Source: an uncultured Campylobacter sp.
GTDB lineage: Bacteria; Campylobacterota; Campylobacteria; Campylobacterales; Campylobacteraceae
Direction: 5' to 3'
Length of the DNA stretch: 14,285 nucleotides
Assembly: GCA_900539505.1 (NCBI GenBank)
Contig: UQCL01000053.1
Location: forward strand, 1-14,285
Made by a program: the position numbers and the translations under genes. Shown here piece after piece: positions 7,851 to 14,100 of this stretch (within the stretch, counting starts at the first letter, position 1; each line of letters starts with the position of its first letter). The notes below the pieces were generated by a model. The model searched no databases, was not told the DNA's origin, and saw only the letters and a program-made list of their open reading frames with translations.

Positions 7851-7951
7851 ACCGACGCTCCTTTTAAAATTTAAAACGCTCACTCGCCCAAGCCGTCGCC
7901 GCCGCCGCGATAAAGCAGGCAAGCGGAAGCACTTAAATTTAAATCCCGCCG

Positions 7952-8770
7952 CTAGCCTTCGCGGTGCAGAATTATATAGCCCAGCTTCGTGCCGTTTTCG
8001 TCCGAAAATGCCCTCACGTAAAAATAATGCCCGTCCTTTTTGATAAAGCTCTGTGCCCCAAAATCAAGCGTCGCCAAAATCGACAAAACGTCGTAATCTG
8101 GCGCGCTGTTTACGACGATAAAGTCCCTGATAACGCCTATTTTATCGTAAAAGCAGTCGGTCTCGAACCTCTTATCTACGAGGATAAAAATATCGTTTCC
8201 CATGCGGTTGATCTGCGCGATGACGTGCTCGAAATCGAGCATTATCTCGGCGCTTCCGATAAATTTACCGTCGCTAAAAACGGGCGAAATTCCGCGCATA
8301 AAAACCCCGCACCGCCCCATCTCGACGAGCGCTTTAGGAAGCAGGCTTTGGCGGATCTGCAAAAGCGAATGGCGAAACGAACTCAGATCGTCGTCGTAAA
8401 ATTCGTCGCTCCAGCTTCTGGCCAGGCTTCTGATGTTTTGCGTGTGAAAATGTATCTTCACGCCCGTGTAGAAGGGCACCGCGCTTAAAATGTCTTTGTA
8501 TTTTTTCGTCACGTCCATGCACTCGCCGTGTTTGCCGCTCTCGAAACAGCGCACCACGTCGCTATTCTGCGACAAAATCAGCGAGATCGCAAAGGCGTTT
8601 AGCTTCTCTTCGTCCACGATCTTTTCAAACAAACTCGCGCTAAAATCGAACTGCTGCTTGATTTTTATCTCGTTTTCCTCGCTTTTAAAGCGCAGGTAAA
8701 ACGCAAAGGTGGCGCCGCAGCAAGCAAGCGCGAAAAGGCTTAGATATTTTTTGGATCGCGCACCTATCAT
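7952..8770 (-). CDS. Stand-alone membrane-anchored Cache-type sensor protein
   Basis: This 272-residue protein has one hydrophobic segment at about 10-26 and a large extracytoplasmic region. The segments KIHFHTQNIRSLARSW (105-120), DDLSSFRHSL (127-136) and RCGVFMRGISPVF (153-165), followed by DGKFIGSAEIML, resemble the periplasmic double-Cache (dCache_3-like) sensing domains of epsilonproteobacterial chemoreceptors and diguanylate cyclases. No second membrane helix and no HAMP, MCP, GGDEF or kinase domain follows; the gene stops right after the sensing domain. Its ATG overlaps the stop of the HIT gene as ATGA, so translation is coupled. It may be a degenerate receptor, or a ligand-binding partner that acts on another protein. 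The family assignment is from memory of motif patterns. Confidence 0.72.
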   Translation of the reverse strand: MIGARSKKYLSLFALACCGATFAFYLRFKSEENEIKIKQQFDFSASLFEKIVDEEKLNAFAISLILSQNSDVVRCFESGKHGECMDVTKKYKDILSAVPFYTGVKIHFHTQNIRSLARSWSDEFYDDDLSSFRHSLLQIRQSLLPKALVEMGRCGVFMRGISPVFSDGKFIGSAEIMLDFEHVIAQINRMGNDIFILVDKRFETDCFYDKIGVIRDFIVVNSAPDYDVLSILATLDFGAQSFIKKDGHYFYVRAFSDENGTKLGYIILHREG

Positions 8771-9138
8771 CTGAATTCCATCTTTAAATTTGCCGCTAAA
8801 ACCTCTGCGAATTCGCTAAATTCCGGCAGATCGAGCTTGCCATTTCGCATCTTTTTACCCCAGACGGGCTCCGGGAAAAAGCTGTCGTTTTTAAAGCGCG
8901 CTTGGATGTGAAAATGCACGCGCGGCACGTAGTTGGCGAAGCTTGCGATGTTAATCTTGTCGGGCGCATAAAACTCCCGCAGGCTCTTTTCGCACTGAAG
9001 CACGGCGCGCCACAGATGCGCCAGCGTCGCCTCGTCGCAGTCGCTAAGCTCCTTAAATTTTGCCTTCGTAAAGACCTTCACCCACGGCACTTCGTGCTCC
9101 TCGCGCTCCACGTAAATCATCTCGTCTTCGTAAATCAT
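8767..9138 (-). CDS. HIT-family protein (nucleotide hydrolase-like)
   Basis: Small cytoplasmic protein of 123 residues of the histidine-triad superfamily, which usually hydrolyses or transfers nucleotides (dinucleoside polyphosphates, adenylylated substrates). The motif is H75-F-H77-I-Q79 followed by ARF and later FPEPVWG, with the upstream strand INIASF. The third histidine of the classic triad is Gln, while the central catalytic histidine is kept; this HxHx(Q/M)AR form is what I expect for the proteobacterial COG0537-like branch. ATG 9138 is used because AAGGAGA lies 5 bases before it; an upstream in-frame ATG (9177) lacks such a site. It is the first gene of the reverse cluster and overlaps the Cache gene by 4 bases. 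Confidence 0.88.
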   Translation of the reverse strand: MIYEDEMIYVEREEHEVPWVKVFTKAKFKELSDCDEATLAHLWRAVLQCEKSLREFYAPDKINIASFANYVPRVHFHIQARFKNDSFFPEPVWGKKMRNGKLDLPEFSEFAEVLAANLKMEFR

Positions 9139-9205
9139 CGCTTCTCCTTGAAAATGGAATTTTAATGCAAAGCCCATTAAAGCTCGGTAAATTCCTCTTA
9201 CATAA

Positions 9206-9211
9206 ATAATA
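9206..9211 (-). promoter_or_regulatory. Candidate -10 element for the HIT cluster
   Basis: Read on the reverse strand, TATTAT lies about 70 bases before the HIT ATG in a very A/T-rich stretch. Several near-matches overlap here, so the exact element is uncertain. The region is shared with the divergent MFS promoter. Confidence 0.3.
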
Positions 9212-9230
9212 TACTAAAATACATTAATTA

Positions 9231-9257
9231 AATATATCTATAAAATCTCGATATATT
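9231..9257. promoter_or_regulatory. Inverted-repeat operator candidate in the divergent promoter region
   Basis: AATATATC (9231-9238) and GATATATT (9250-9257) are perfect 8-base inverted repeats 11 bases apart, so the half-site centres are 19 bases, close to two helical turns, apart. The right half falls at the -35 position of the MFS promoter. This geometry fits a dimeric repressor or activator, but A/T-rich DNA yields such repeats by chance as well. Confidence 0.4.
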
Positions 9258-9268
9258 CGTGATTTTTA

Positions 9269-9277
9269 TGCTATAAT
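9269..9277 (+). promoter_or_regulatory. Extended -10 promoter of the second MFS gene
   Basis: TGCTATAAT is a perfect extended -10 (TGnTATAAT). Transcription should start near 9284, giving a very short leader with AAAAGGA at 9288-9294 before the ATG at 9301. Confidence 0.75.
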
Positions 9278-9300
9278 TCTATTTTTTAAAAGGAATATAT

Positions 9301-10509
9301 ATGAAATCAGTTTGGATAATGATCCTATGCGCCGCGGCGATTTTGATGATTACGATGGGCATTCGTATGTCATTAGGTCTTTTCGTGCAGCCTATAATGC
9401 AAGCAAATTCCCTATCCATCGCACAAGTAAGCTTTGCGATGGCAACTACGCAGCTGGTATGGGGCTTTTCGCAACCGCTTAGCGGGATACTTGCAGACAA
9501 GCTCGGTGCCTACGTCGTGCTGTTTTGGGGCAGCGTGCTTTTGGCGATTAGTTGCGCTCTTGTGCCGTTATTTAGCAGCGAAAGCGCACTTGTATTAACG
9601 ATGGGTTTTGGGCTTGCACTGGGGCTTGGCGCAGGTAGTTTTCCAATTCTAATGAGCCTAATGGCAAAGCGCCTGCCATTTTCTATCCGCTCGGTTGCTA
9701 GCGGAGTGCTAAATGCAGGCGGCTCGTTCGGGCAGTTTTTATTTGCGCCGATGATTGGGTTTTGTATCGCAACGCCCGCTTTAGGATACGGCGGCGCATT
9801 TTTTACGCTCGCAGGGCTTAGCTTGCTAATTCTGCCGCTCGCTAGACTTTTAGCAGGCGGTAAAATTCTATTTGGCGAGCAAACCAGCCTGCATGAAGAA
9901 GATAAGCGCAGCTTAGGCGAAGTGCTGCGTTTAGCACTGCACGATAAAAGCTATATTTTGATAAATTTAAGCTTTGCTACGTGCGGTTTTCACGTAGCAT
10001 TTTTAGTGACGCACCTACCTAGCGAAGTAGCACTAAGCGGGCATGGCGCGCAGGTAGCGTCCTTTTCGCTCGCACTGATTGGCATCGCAAACATCGTAGG
10101 CAGCTTATTCGTAGGTTGGTGTGTTTCCAAAGTGCGCTGTAAAGTCATTTTATTTTGCATATATGCCCTACGTATCGCTCTTATTGGTGCTTATGTGCTC
10201 TCGCCAAAAGATAGCCTTACGTTTTATATCTTCAGCGTGGGATTAGGATTTACCTGGCTAGCGACCGTACCGCCTACTGCGGCTGCCGTTGGTAAGCTAT
10301 TAGGGACGCGATATTTAGCAAGCCTATTTGGATTTACGATGCTTTCGCATCAAATCGGCGGATTTTTTGGCGCATATATCGGGGGTCTTGCGGTGCGAGC
10401 ATACGGCGCGTATGATTGTATGTGGTATTTGGATATGACGCTAGCGGCTATTGCAGCTCTGCTAAGCCTGCCTGTGCGTGAAGCTAAGATGAAGCACGTG
10501 AAATTTTAA
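9301..10509 (+). CDS. MFS transporter (CynX/OFA-like type)
   Basis: Predicted 402-residue inner-membrane transporter with about 12 hydrophobic segments. The first helix carries MGIRMSLGLFVQPI (19-32), a pattern common in MFS branches related to oxalate/formate, monocarboxylate and CynX-type carriers. A reduced motif A, SGILADKLG, is at 61-69. It is unrelated in sequence to the MFS gene at the left end. ATG follows AAAAGGA by 6 bases. Codon use leans more to A/T in third positions (frequent TTA and GCA) than in psrABC, and AAATTT is nearly absent from the coding part, so it may have a different history. Substrate and direction of transport are unknown. It is divergent from the HIT cluster with a dedicated promoter. 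Confidence 0.88.
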   Translation: MKSVWIMILCAAAILMITMGIRMSLGLFVQPIMQANSLSIAQVSFAMATTQLVWGFSQPLSGILADKLGAYVVLFWGSVLLAISCALVPLFSSESALVLTMGFGLALGLGAGSFPILMSLMAKRLPFSIRSVASGVLNAGGSFGQFLFAPMIGFCIATPALGYGGAFFTLAGLSLLILPLARLLAGGKILFGEQTSLHEEDKRSLGEVLRLALHDKSYILINLSFATCGFHVAFLVTHLPSEVALSGHGAQVASFSLALIGIANIVGSLFVGWCVSKVRCKVILFCIYALRIALIGAYVLSPKDSLTFYIFSVGLGFTWLATVPPTAAAVGKLLGTRYLASLFGFTMLSHQIGGFFGAYIGGLAVRAYGAYDCMWYLDMTLAAIAALLSLPVREAKMKHVKF

Positions 10510-10681
10510 AAATTTTATGGGATTTTGAAATTCTTAAAATTTTAAAATTTATCGGATTTTATGTTTCGCACGATGAAATTTCACTTTAGCTTTAAAATTC
10601 CGCTACGATAAAATGCAAAATCCGCTTATGCTTTCAAATTTAGCCGAGACGAGCTTTTAAATTTTATAGAATTTTGAAATT
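10510..10681. other. A/T-rich gap between convergent genes
   Basis: The gap between the MFS and IMPACT genes is filled with AAATTTTAAAATTT-like blocks. Pairings include CGGATTTT (10553-10560) with AAAATCCG (10617-10624), the palindrome TGAAATTTCA (10574-10583), and CGAGC (10650-10654) with GCTCG (10693-10697) around an A/T-rich loop. These could terminate both genes, but none is a clean stem with a T-run. A 16-codon ORF starting at 10561 has no ribosome binding site and I do not call it. Confidence 0.4.
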
Positions 10682-11290
10682 TTAAAATTTCGGCTCGCGC
10701 AGCATTTTAAGAGCCGGCGCGAGAGCATCTGTAAAGCCTTTAAATTTTTCAAATTCCTCCGCGCTAAACTCCGCGCTAAACTCCGCTCCCGCAGCACCAA
10801 AGCTTGCTTCATAAACAAAACCCGATTTTTTAAAAAAATGTTCAAATTTAGCCACCGCCGCAAACGGCACGAAAAATATGCACTTCTTACGCAGCACGAA
10901 TTCCACTAGCTCTGCGGCATCCACAGCAGCGTCTATCGCGGCATTTGCGCTACTGGCGTATGCGCGCACCAGCCCGCCGGTGCCTAGCTTGATGCCGCCG
11001 AAGTAGCGCACCACGAGCACCGCGGCGTTAATCAGACTGGCGCCGCGAAGCGCGTTTAGGCACGGCGCGCCCGCGGTCGATTTGGGCTCGCCGTCGTCGC
11101 TTGAGTTTTCTACGATCTGCCCGGGCTCGTTCAGCGCGCGATACGCCCAGACGATATGCCGCGCCTTGGGATGTTGCTGCCGCAGCCGCACACGCAGCGC
11201 CTCAAAGCTCGCTAGCGGCGCTAGATAGGCGATGAAGCTTGATTTTTTAATCTCCTGCGCGGCGCTGATCTCTTTTTCAATCGTTTTCAA
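10682..11290 (-). CDS. IMPACT/YigZ family protein
   Basis: This 202-residue cytoplasmic protein belongs to the IMPACT family (UPF0029, E. coli YigZ), a probable RNA- or translation-related protein whose bacterial role is not settled. The N-terminal domain shows the family blocks EIKKSSFIAY (13-22), ARHIVWAY (43-50), SSDDGEPKSTAG (63-74) and VVRYFGGIKLGTGGLVRAY (93-111). A less conserved C-terminal ferredoxin-like half follows. The start is TTG, 5 bases after AAAGGAA on the reverse strand. A 12-base in-frame tandem repeat (10757-10786) adds a duplicated FSAE near the C-terminus. It is divergent from galU with 70 bases between the starts. Confidence 0.9.
   Translation of the reverse strand: MKTIEKEISAAQEIKKSSFIAYLAPLASFEALRVRLRQQHPKARHIVWAYRALNEPGQIVENSSDDGEPKSTAGAPCLNALRGASLINAAVLVVRYFGGIKLGTGGLVRAYASSANAAIDAAVDAAELVEFVLRKKCIFFVPFAAVAKFEHFFKKSGFVYEASFGAAGAEFSAEFSAEEFEKFKGFTDALAPALKMLREPKF
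10757..10786. repeat. 12-base tandem repeat inside the IMPACT gene
   Basis: The unit CTCCGCGCTAAA occurs twice in a row (10757-10768 and 10769-10780), followed by CTCCGC, half a unit. Its length is a multiple of three, so it adds AEFSAEFSAEE to the protein without shifting the frame. Replication slippage could vary the copy number. Confidence 0.8.
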
Positions 11291-11324
11291 GGCTTTCCTT
11301 TGCGGAATTTTATCTTTTTTGCAT

Positions 11325-11330
11325 TATAAT
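11325..11330 (+). promoter_or_regulatory. -10 element of galU-pgi
   Basis: A perfect TATAAT preceded by a T-rich tract (11309-11320) lies 30 bases before the galU ATG. No -35 consensus is visible, as usual in this group. Confidence 0.7.
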
Positions 11331-11360
11331 AAAAGTTCAAAAAAAGATCAAAGGAGCTTC

Positions 11361-12197
11361 ATGATCCAGACTTGTTTATTTCCCGCGGCGGGCTACGGCA
11401 CGCGCTTTTTGCCCGCGACCAAATCGCTACCTAAAGAGATGCTTCCGATCCTTACCAAGCCGCTCATTCACTACGGCGTGGACGAGGCGCTGGAGGCGGG
11501 CATGGATAATATGGCTTTCGTCACGGGTCGCGGCAAACGCGCGCTGGAGGATTATTTTGACCGCAGCTACGAGCTGGAGGATCAAATTTCAGGCAGTAGC
11601 AAGGAGTATCTGCTCGATGAGATCAGGGCGCTTATGAAGCGCTGCACCTTCTCTTTTACGCGCCAAGAGCAGATGAAGGGACTCGGCAACGCGATTTATA
11701 CGGGTAAAATTTTAATCCGCGACGAGCCTTTCGGCGTGGTGCTCGCAGACGATCTGTGCGTGAACGAAAACGGCGAAGGCGTGCTTGCGCAGATGGTTAA
11801 AATTTACGAAAAATACCGCTGTAGTGTCGTTGCAGTAATGGAGGTGCCACCGCAGGACGTAAATAAATACGGCATCATCGCAGGAAAGAGCATCAGCGAT
11901 GATCTGATAATGGTCTCGGATATGATAGAAAAGCCGGAGCCTGGCGAGGCTCCATCAAACTTAGCCATCATCGGGCGCTACATCCTAACGCCTAATATTT
12001 TCGATCTCATCGAACAGACGGCGCCGGGTAAAAACGGCGAGGTGCAGATCACCGACGCACTTTTGAAGCAGGCTCAAAACGGCGTGGTGATCGCGTATAA
12101 ATTTAAAGGCACTCGCTTCGACTGCGGCTCGGTAAAAGGCTACGTGGAGGCGATCAAATATTTCTACGAGCGAGAATTCGGCAATGGTAAAAAATGA
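11361..12197 (+). CDS. galU: UTP-glucose-1-phosphate uridylyltransferase
   Basis: GalU makes UDP-glucose from UTP and glucose 1-phosphate for lipooligosaccharide, capsule and other glycans. The 278-residue protein shows the nucleotidyltransferase signature GYGTRFLPATKSLPKEMLP at 11-29, the acidic metal/nucleotide site VVLADD, the EKPEPGEAPSNLAIIGRY block, GKNGEVQITDA and the closing KGTRFDCGSVKGYVEA. The length fits bacterial GalU. I start at ATG 11361, 4 bases after AAAGGAG and 30 bases after a perfect -10; a longer in-frame reading from 11232 would overlap the divergent gene and run through the promoter. The end overlaps pgi by 14 bases. Confidence 0.96.
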   Translation: MIQTCLFPAAGYGTRFLPATKSLPKEMLPILTKPLIHYGVDEALEAGMDNMAFVTGRGKRALEDYFDRSYELEDQISGSSKEYLLDEIRALMKRCTFSFTRQEQMKGLGNAIYTGKILIRDEPFGVVLADDLCVNENGEGVLAQMVKIYEKYRCSVVAVMEVPPQDVNKYGIIAGKSISDDLIMVSDMIEKPEPGEAPSNLAIIGRYILTPNIFDLIEQTAPGKNGEVQITDALLKQAQNGVVIAYKFKGTRFDCGSVKGYVEAIKYFYEREFGNGKK

Positions 12198-13446
12198 GCT
12201 ATTTTTCCCGCTGGCAAAAGAGGGCGCGCTAGAGGAGGTGGCGGCAAAGATTCGCGCCGAATACGAAAGCGGCGAGATAGGCTACTACCGCCTGCCGCAG
12301 CAAGGCGCAGACGAAATAGCGCGAGCGCAGGAATTTTTTAGCGCGCGAAGCTACGACGGGGTCGTGCTTTTGGGTATCGGCGGCTCCAGCGTGGGCGTGC
12401 GGGCGTTTTATGAGATGCTGCGTCCGCGCATAAGAAAGAATTTGCGCTTTGAAATTTTGGATAATCTCGACGGGCACAGTGTAAACCGCGCACTCGAAGG
12501 ACTAAATTTTGCTCGCACGATCTTCATCATATCGTCCAAATCGGGCGGCACGATTGAAACGATCTCGCTTTTTAAGGTCGTTTTGCAACGTTTTGGAATT
12601 TCAGATTTAAAGACGCTAGCAAAAAATTTCATCTTTATCACCGATGCGGGCTCGCCGCTGGATGTCTTTGCGCGCGAGCACGGCGCCTGCGTAATAAATA
12701 TGCCCGCTAACGTAGGCGGCCGTTTTAGCGTGTTAAGTGCGGTAGGGCTAGTGCCCGCAGTTGGGCTAGGCCTTGATGCAAGCGCGATGCTACGCGGAGC
12801 TGCCGCCGCAAAAGAGCGGTATCTGGATGAAATTTTAGCAGGCGATCCCGCTAAAATCGCGGAGAATAAAATTCTACGAAAAGCCCATCACTACGCCACG
12901 CACAAAAGTGCGAAAATCAACGTCCTTTTTAGCTACGGCGACGCGCTGCGCGCATTGGGCGAGTGGTACGTACAGCTATGGGCGGAAAGCCTAGGTAAAA
13001 AGATCGGCTTTAGCCGCGAGGGACTTACTCCTGTAGGGCTTGTAGGCTCGCGCGATCAGCACAGCTTCCTTCAGCTCATAATGGACGGCGTAAAGGATAA
13101 GACCGTGACTTTCTTAAAGCTCACGGACAACGGCATTGCGGACGCGGTGCCCGGTATCAGTCTGCAAGGTCTTGAGGGCTGTGACTTCGTAAACGGCATG
13201 CGACTGGATGAGGTGCTAAATCTTCAGTGCGATGCTACGCTGCAAGCCGTACTAAATGAGGGCATCAGCGTCGATCTAATCGAGGTTTCGCGGCTTTGTG
13301 AACAGAGCGTGGGCGAGCTATTTTACTACTTCGAGCTGCTAACCAGCGCTACTGGAGCGATACTGGGCGTCAGCACTTACGATCAGCCGGGCGTCGAGGT
13401 AGGCAAGAGAATTTTAAAATCGCTAGTTTTGAAATCGCGAGATTAG
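12184..13446 (+). CDS. pgi: Glucose-6-phosphate isomerase
   Basis: Pgi interconverts glucose 6-phosphate and fructose 6-phosphate; in Campylobacter-type organisms lacking standard glucose uptake it serves mainly gluconeogenesis and glycan precursors. The 420-residue protein has the sugar-phosphate-binding SIS folds with LLGIGGSSVG (62-71) and SSKSGGTIETIS (117-128), PGI signature 1 NVGGRFSVLSAVGLVP (176-191), and signature 2 GAILGVSTYDQPGVEVGK (391-408). Likely catalytic residues are E268, H293 and K408. It is of the short type, far below the roughly 550 residues of E. coli Pgi. It starts inside the end of galU, so the two are probably cotranscribed and translationally linked; the same gene neighbours occur in C. 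jejuni. Confidence 0.96.
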   Translation: MVKNELFFPLAKEGALEEVAAKIRAEYESGEIGYYRLPQQGADEIARAQEFFSARSYDGVVLLGIGGSSVGVRAFYEMLRPRIRKNLRFEILDNLDGHSVNRALEGLNFARTIFIISSKSGGTIETISLFKVVLQRFGISDLKTLAKNFIFITDAGSPLDVFAREHGACVINMPANVGGRFSVLSAVGLVPAVGLGLDASAMLRGAAAAKERYLDEILAGDPAKIAENKILRKAHHYATHKSAKINVLFSYGDALRALGEWYVQLWAESLGKKIGFSREGLTPVGLVGSRDQHSFLQLIMDGVKDKTVTFLKLTDNGIADAVPGISLQGLEGCDFVNGMRLDEVLNLQCDATLQAVLNEGISVDLIEVSRLCEQSVGELFYYFELLTSATGAILGVSTYDQPGVEVGKRILKSLVLKSRD

Positions 13447-13707
13447 AATTTGCGGCGCTCGCTAGACGGAATTTCGTCGGTCTAAATTTTACTAAAGTCA
13501 GGCTCTACTCGTACCCTATTTTGCTTGGGCAAAATTTTAGAATTTTAAAATTACCGCTGTGAAATTCTGCGCGTAAAATTTACGCCGCGGAATTTTGATT
13601 TTTTGCTACAAGCATTTGAAATTTAGTTGCGAATTTCGCAGCAGAATTCCAAGATTGCACCGCGAGGCGTAAAAATTTTGCGACTTGCAAGCGCACAAGG
13701 AGATGAA
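13447..13707. other. Palindrome-rich 261-base gap before the VOC gene
   Basis: No ORF with a ribosome binding site is seen. Structures include the palindrome GCGTAAAATTTACGC (13571-13585) flanked by CCGC and GCGG, a T6 run at 13599-13604, and TGCGAATTTCGCA (13628-13640). TAAAAT at 13574-13579 is the only -10-like element I can point to for the VOC gene, and it is poor. A small RNA or 5' leader structure is possible but unproven. Confidence 0.4.
13463..13484 (+). terminator. Weak terminator-like hairpin after pgi
   Basis: TAGAC (13463-13467) pairs with GTCTA (13480-13484), and GACG with CGTC gives an alternative inner stem. AATTTT follows. The hairpin is short, so termination efficiency is uncertain. 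Confidence 0.3.
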
Positions 13708-14100
13708 ATGAAAATCACAGAGATCGATCACTTCGTCCTAGTTACGGAGGATCTGCAAAAATGTGTGGAATTTTACGAAGGGATTTTGGGCTTAGAGCAC
13801 GTTTGCGAGAGCGGCAAACACAGCCTGCGTTTCGGCTCTTCAAAGATCAATATCCACACCAGCGCGGGCGCGCTTGCGCCGTTTGCAGCGCGTCCTGGCG
13901 CAGGCTCGGCGGACTTTTGCCTCATCTGCGAAGATCAAAGCGCACAGCAGCTCAAGACGGAGCTGGAAAGCAAAGGAGCGCAAATAGAGCTTGGCGTCGT
14001 GCCTCGAATGGGCGCGCGCGGCGCTATGCAAAGTATCTATCTGCGCGATCCGGACGGCAATCTCGTAGAGCTCGGCGTATATGAAAGAAACGAAGACTAG
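13708..14100 (+). CDS. VOC-family (glyoxalase-fold) protein
   Basis: Cytoplasmic protein of 130 residues with the two-module vicinal oxygen chelate fold. Module 1 is IDHFVLVTEDLQKCVEFY, ending in KINIH; module 2 runs from about 68 to the end with SIYLRDPDGNLVEL. Candidate metal ligands are H8, H50 and E121. This family includes glyoxalase I, bleomycin- and fosfomycin-resistance proteins and dioxygenases; the small single-unit form with DPDGNLVEL is common among uncharacterised lyase-like members, and I cannot name the substrate. ATG 13708 follows AAGGAG by 5 bases; an in-frame upstream start at 13627 would add 27 residues from palindromic non-coding sequence. No partner genes are adjacent in the window. 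Confidence 0.88.
   Translation: MKITEIDHFVLVTEDLQKCVEFYEGILGLEHVCESGKHSLRFGSSKINIHTSAGALAPFAARPGAGSADFCLICEDQSAQQLKTELESKGAQIELGVVPRMGARGAMQSIYLRDPDGNLVELGVYERNED

Noticed and set aside
7851..7922. Arginine-rich extension of the unrecognised protein
   Set aside because: It comes from a GCC-repeat-like non-coding stretch upstream of a clear AAAAGGAGC site and ATG.
7964..8488. 174-codon forward ORF opposite the Cache gene
   Set aside because: No ribosome binding site and no recognisable protein pattern, while the reverse-strand Cache reading matches family-like motifs.
10561..10611. 16-codon ORF in the convergent gap
   Set aside because: No ribosome binding site, no recognisable peptide, and it lies in low-complexity A/T-rich DNA.
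10510..10690. CRISPR-like or direct-repeat array from the AAATTTTAAAATTT blocks
   Set aside because: Spacing is irregular, units are short A/T palindromes without spacers, and the same motif is scattered across the whole window.
11232..11360. Hydrophobic N-terminal extension of galU
   Set aside because: It would overlap the divergent IMPACT gene and run through the galU promoter; ATG 11361 has an excellent ribosome binding site and the family-typical start.
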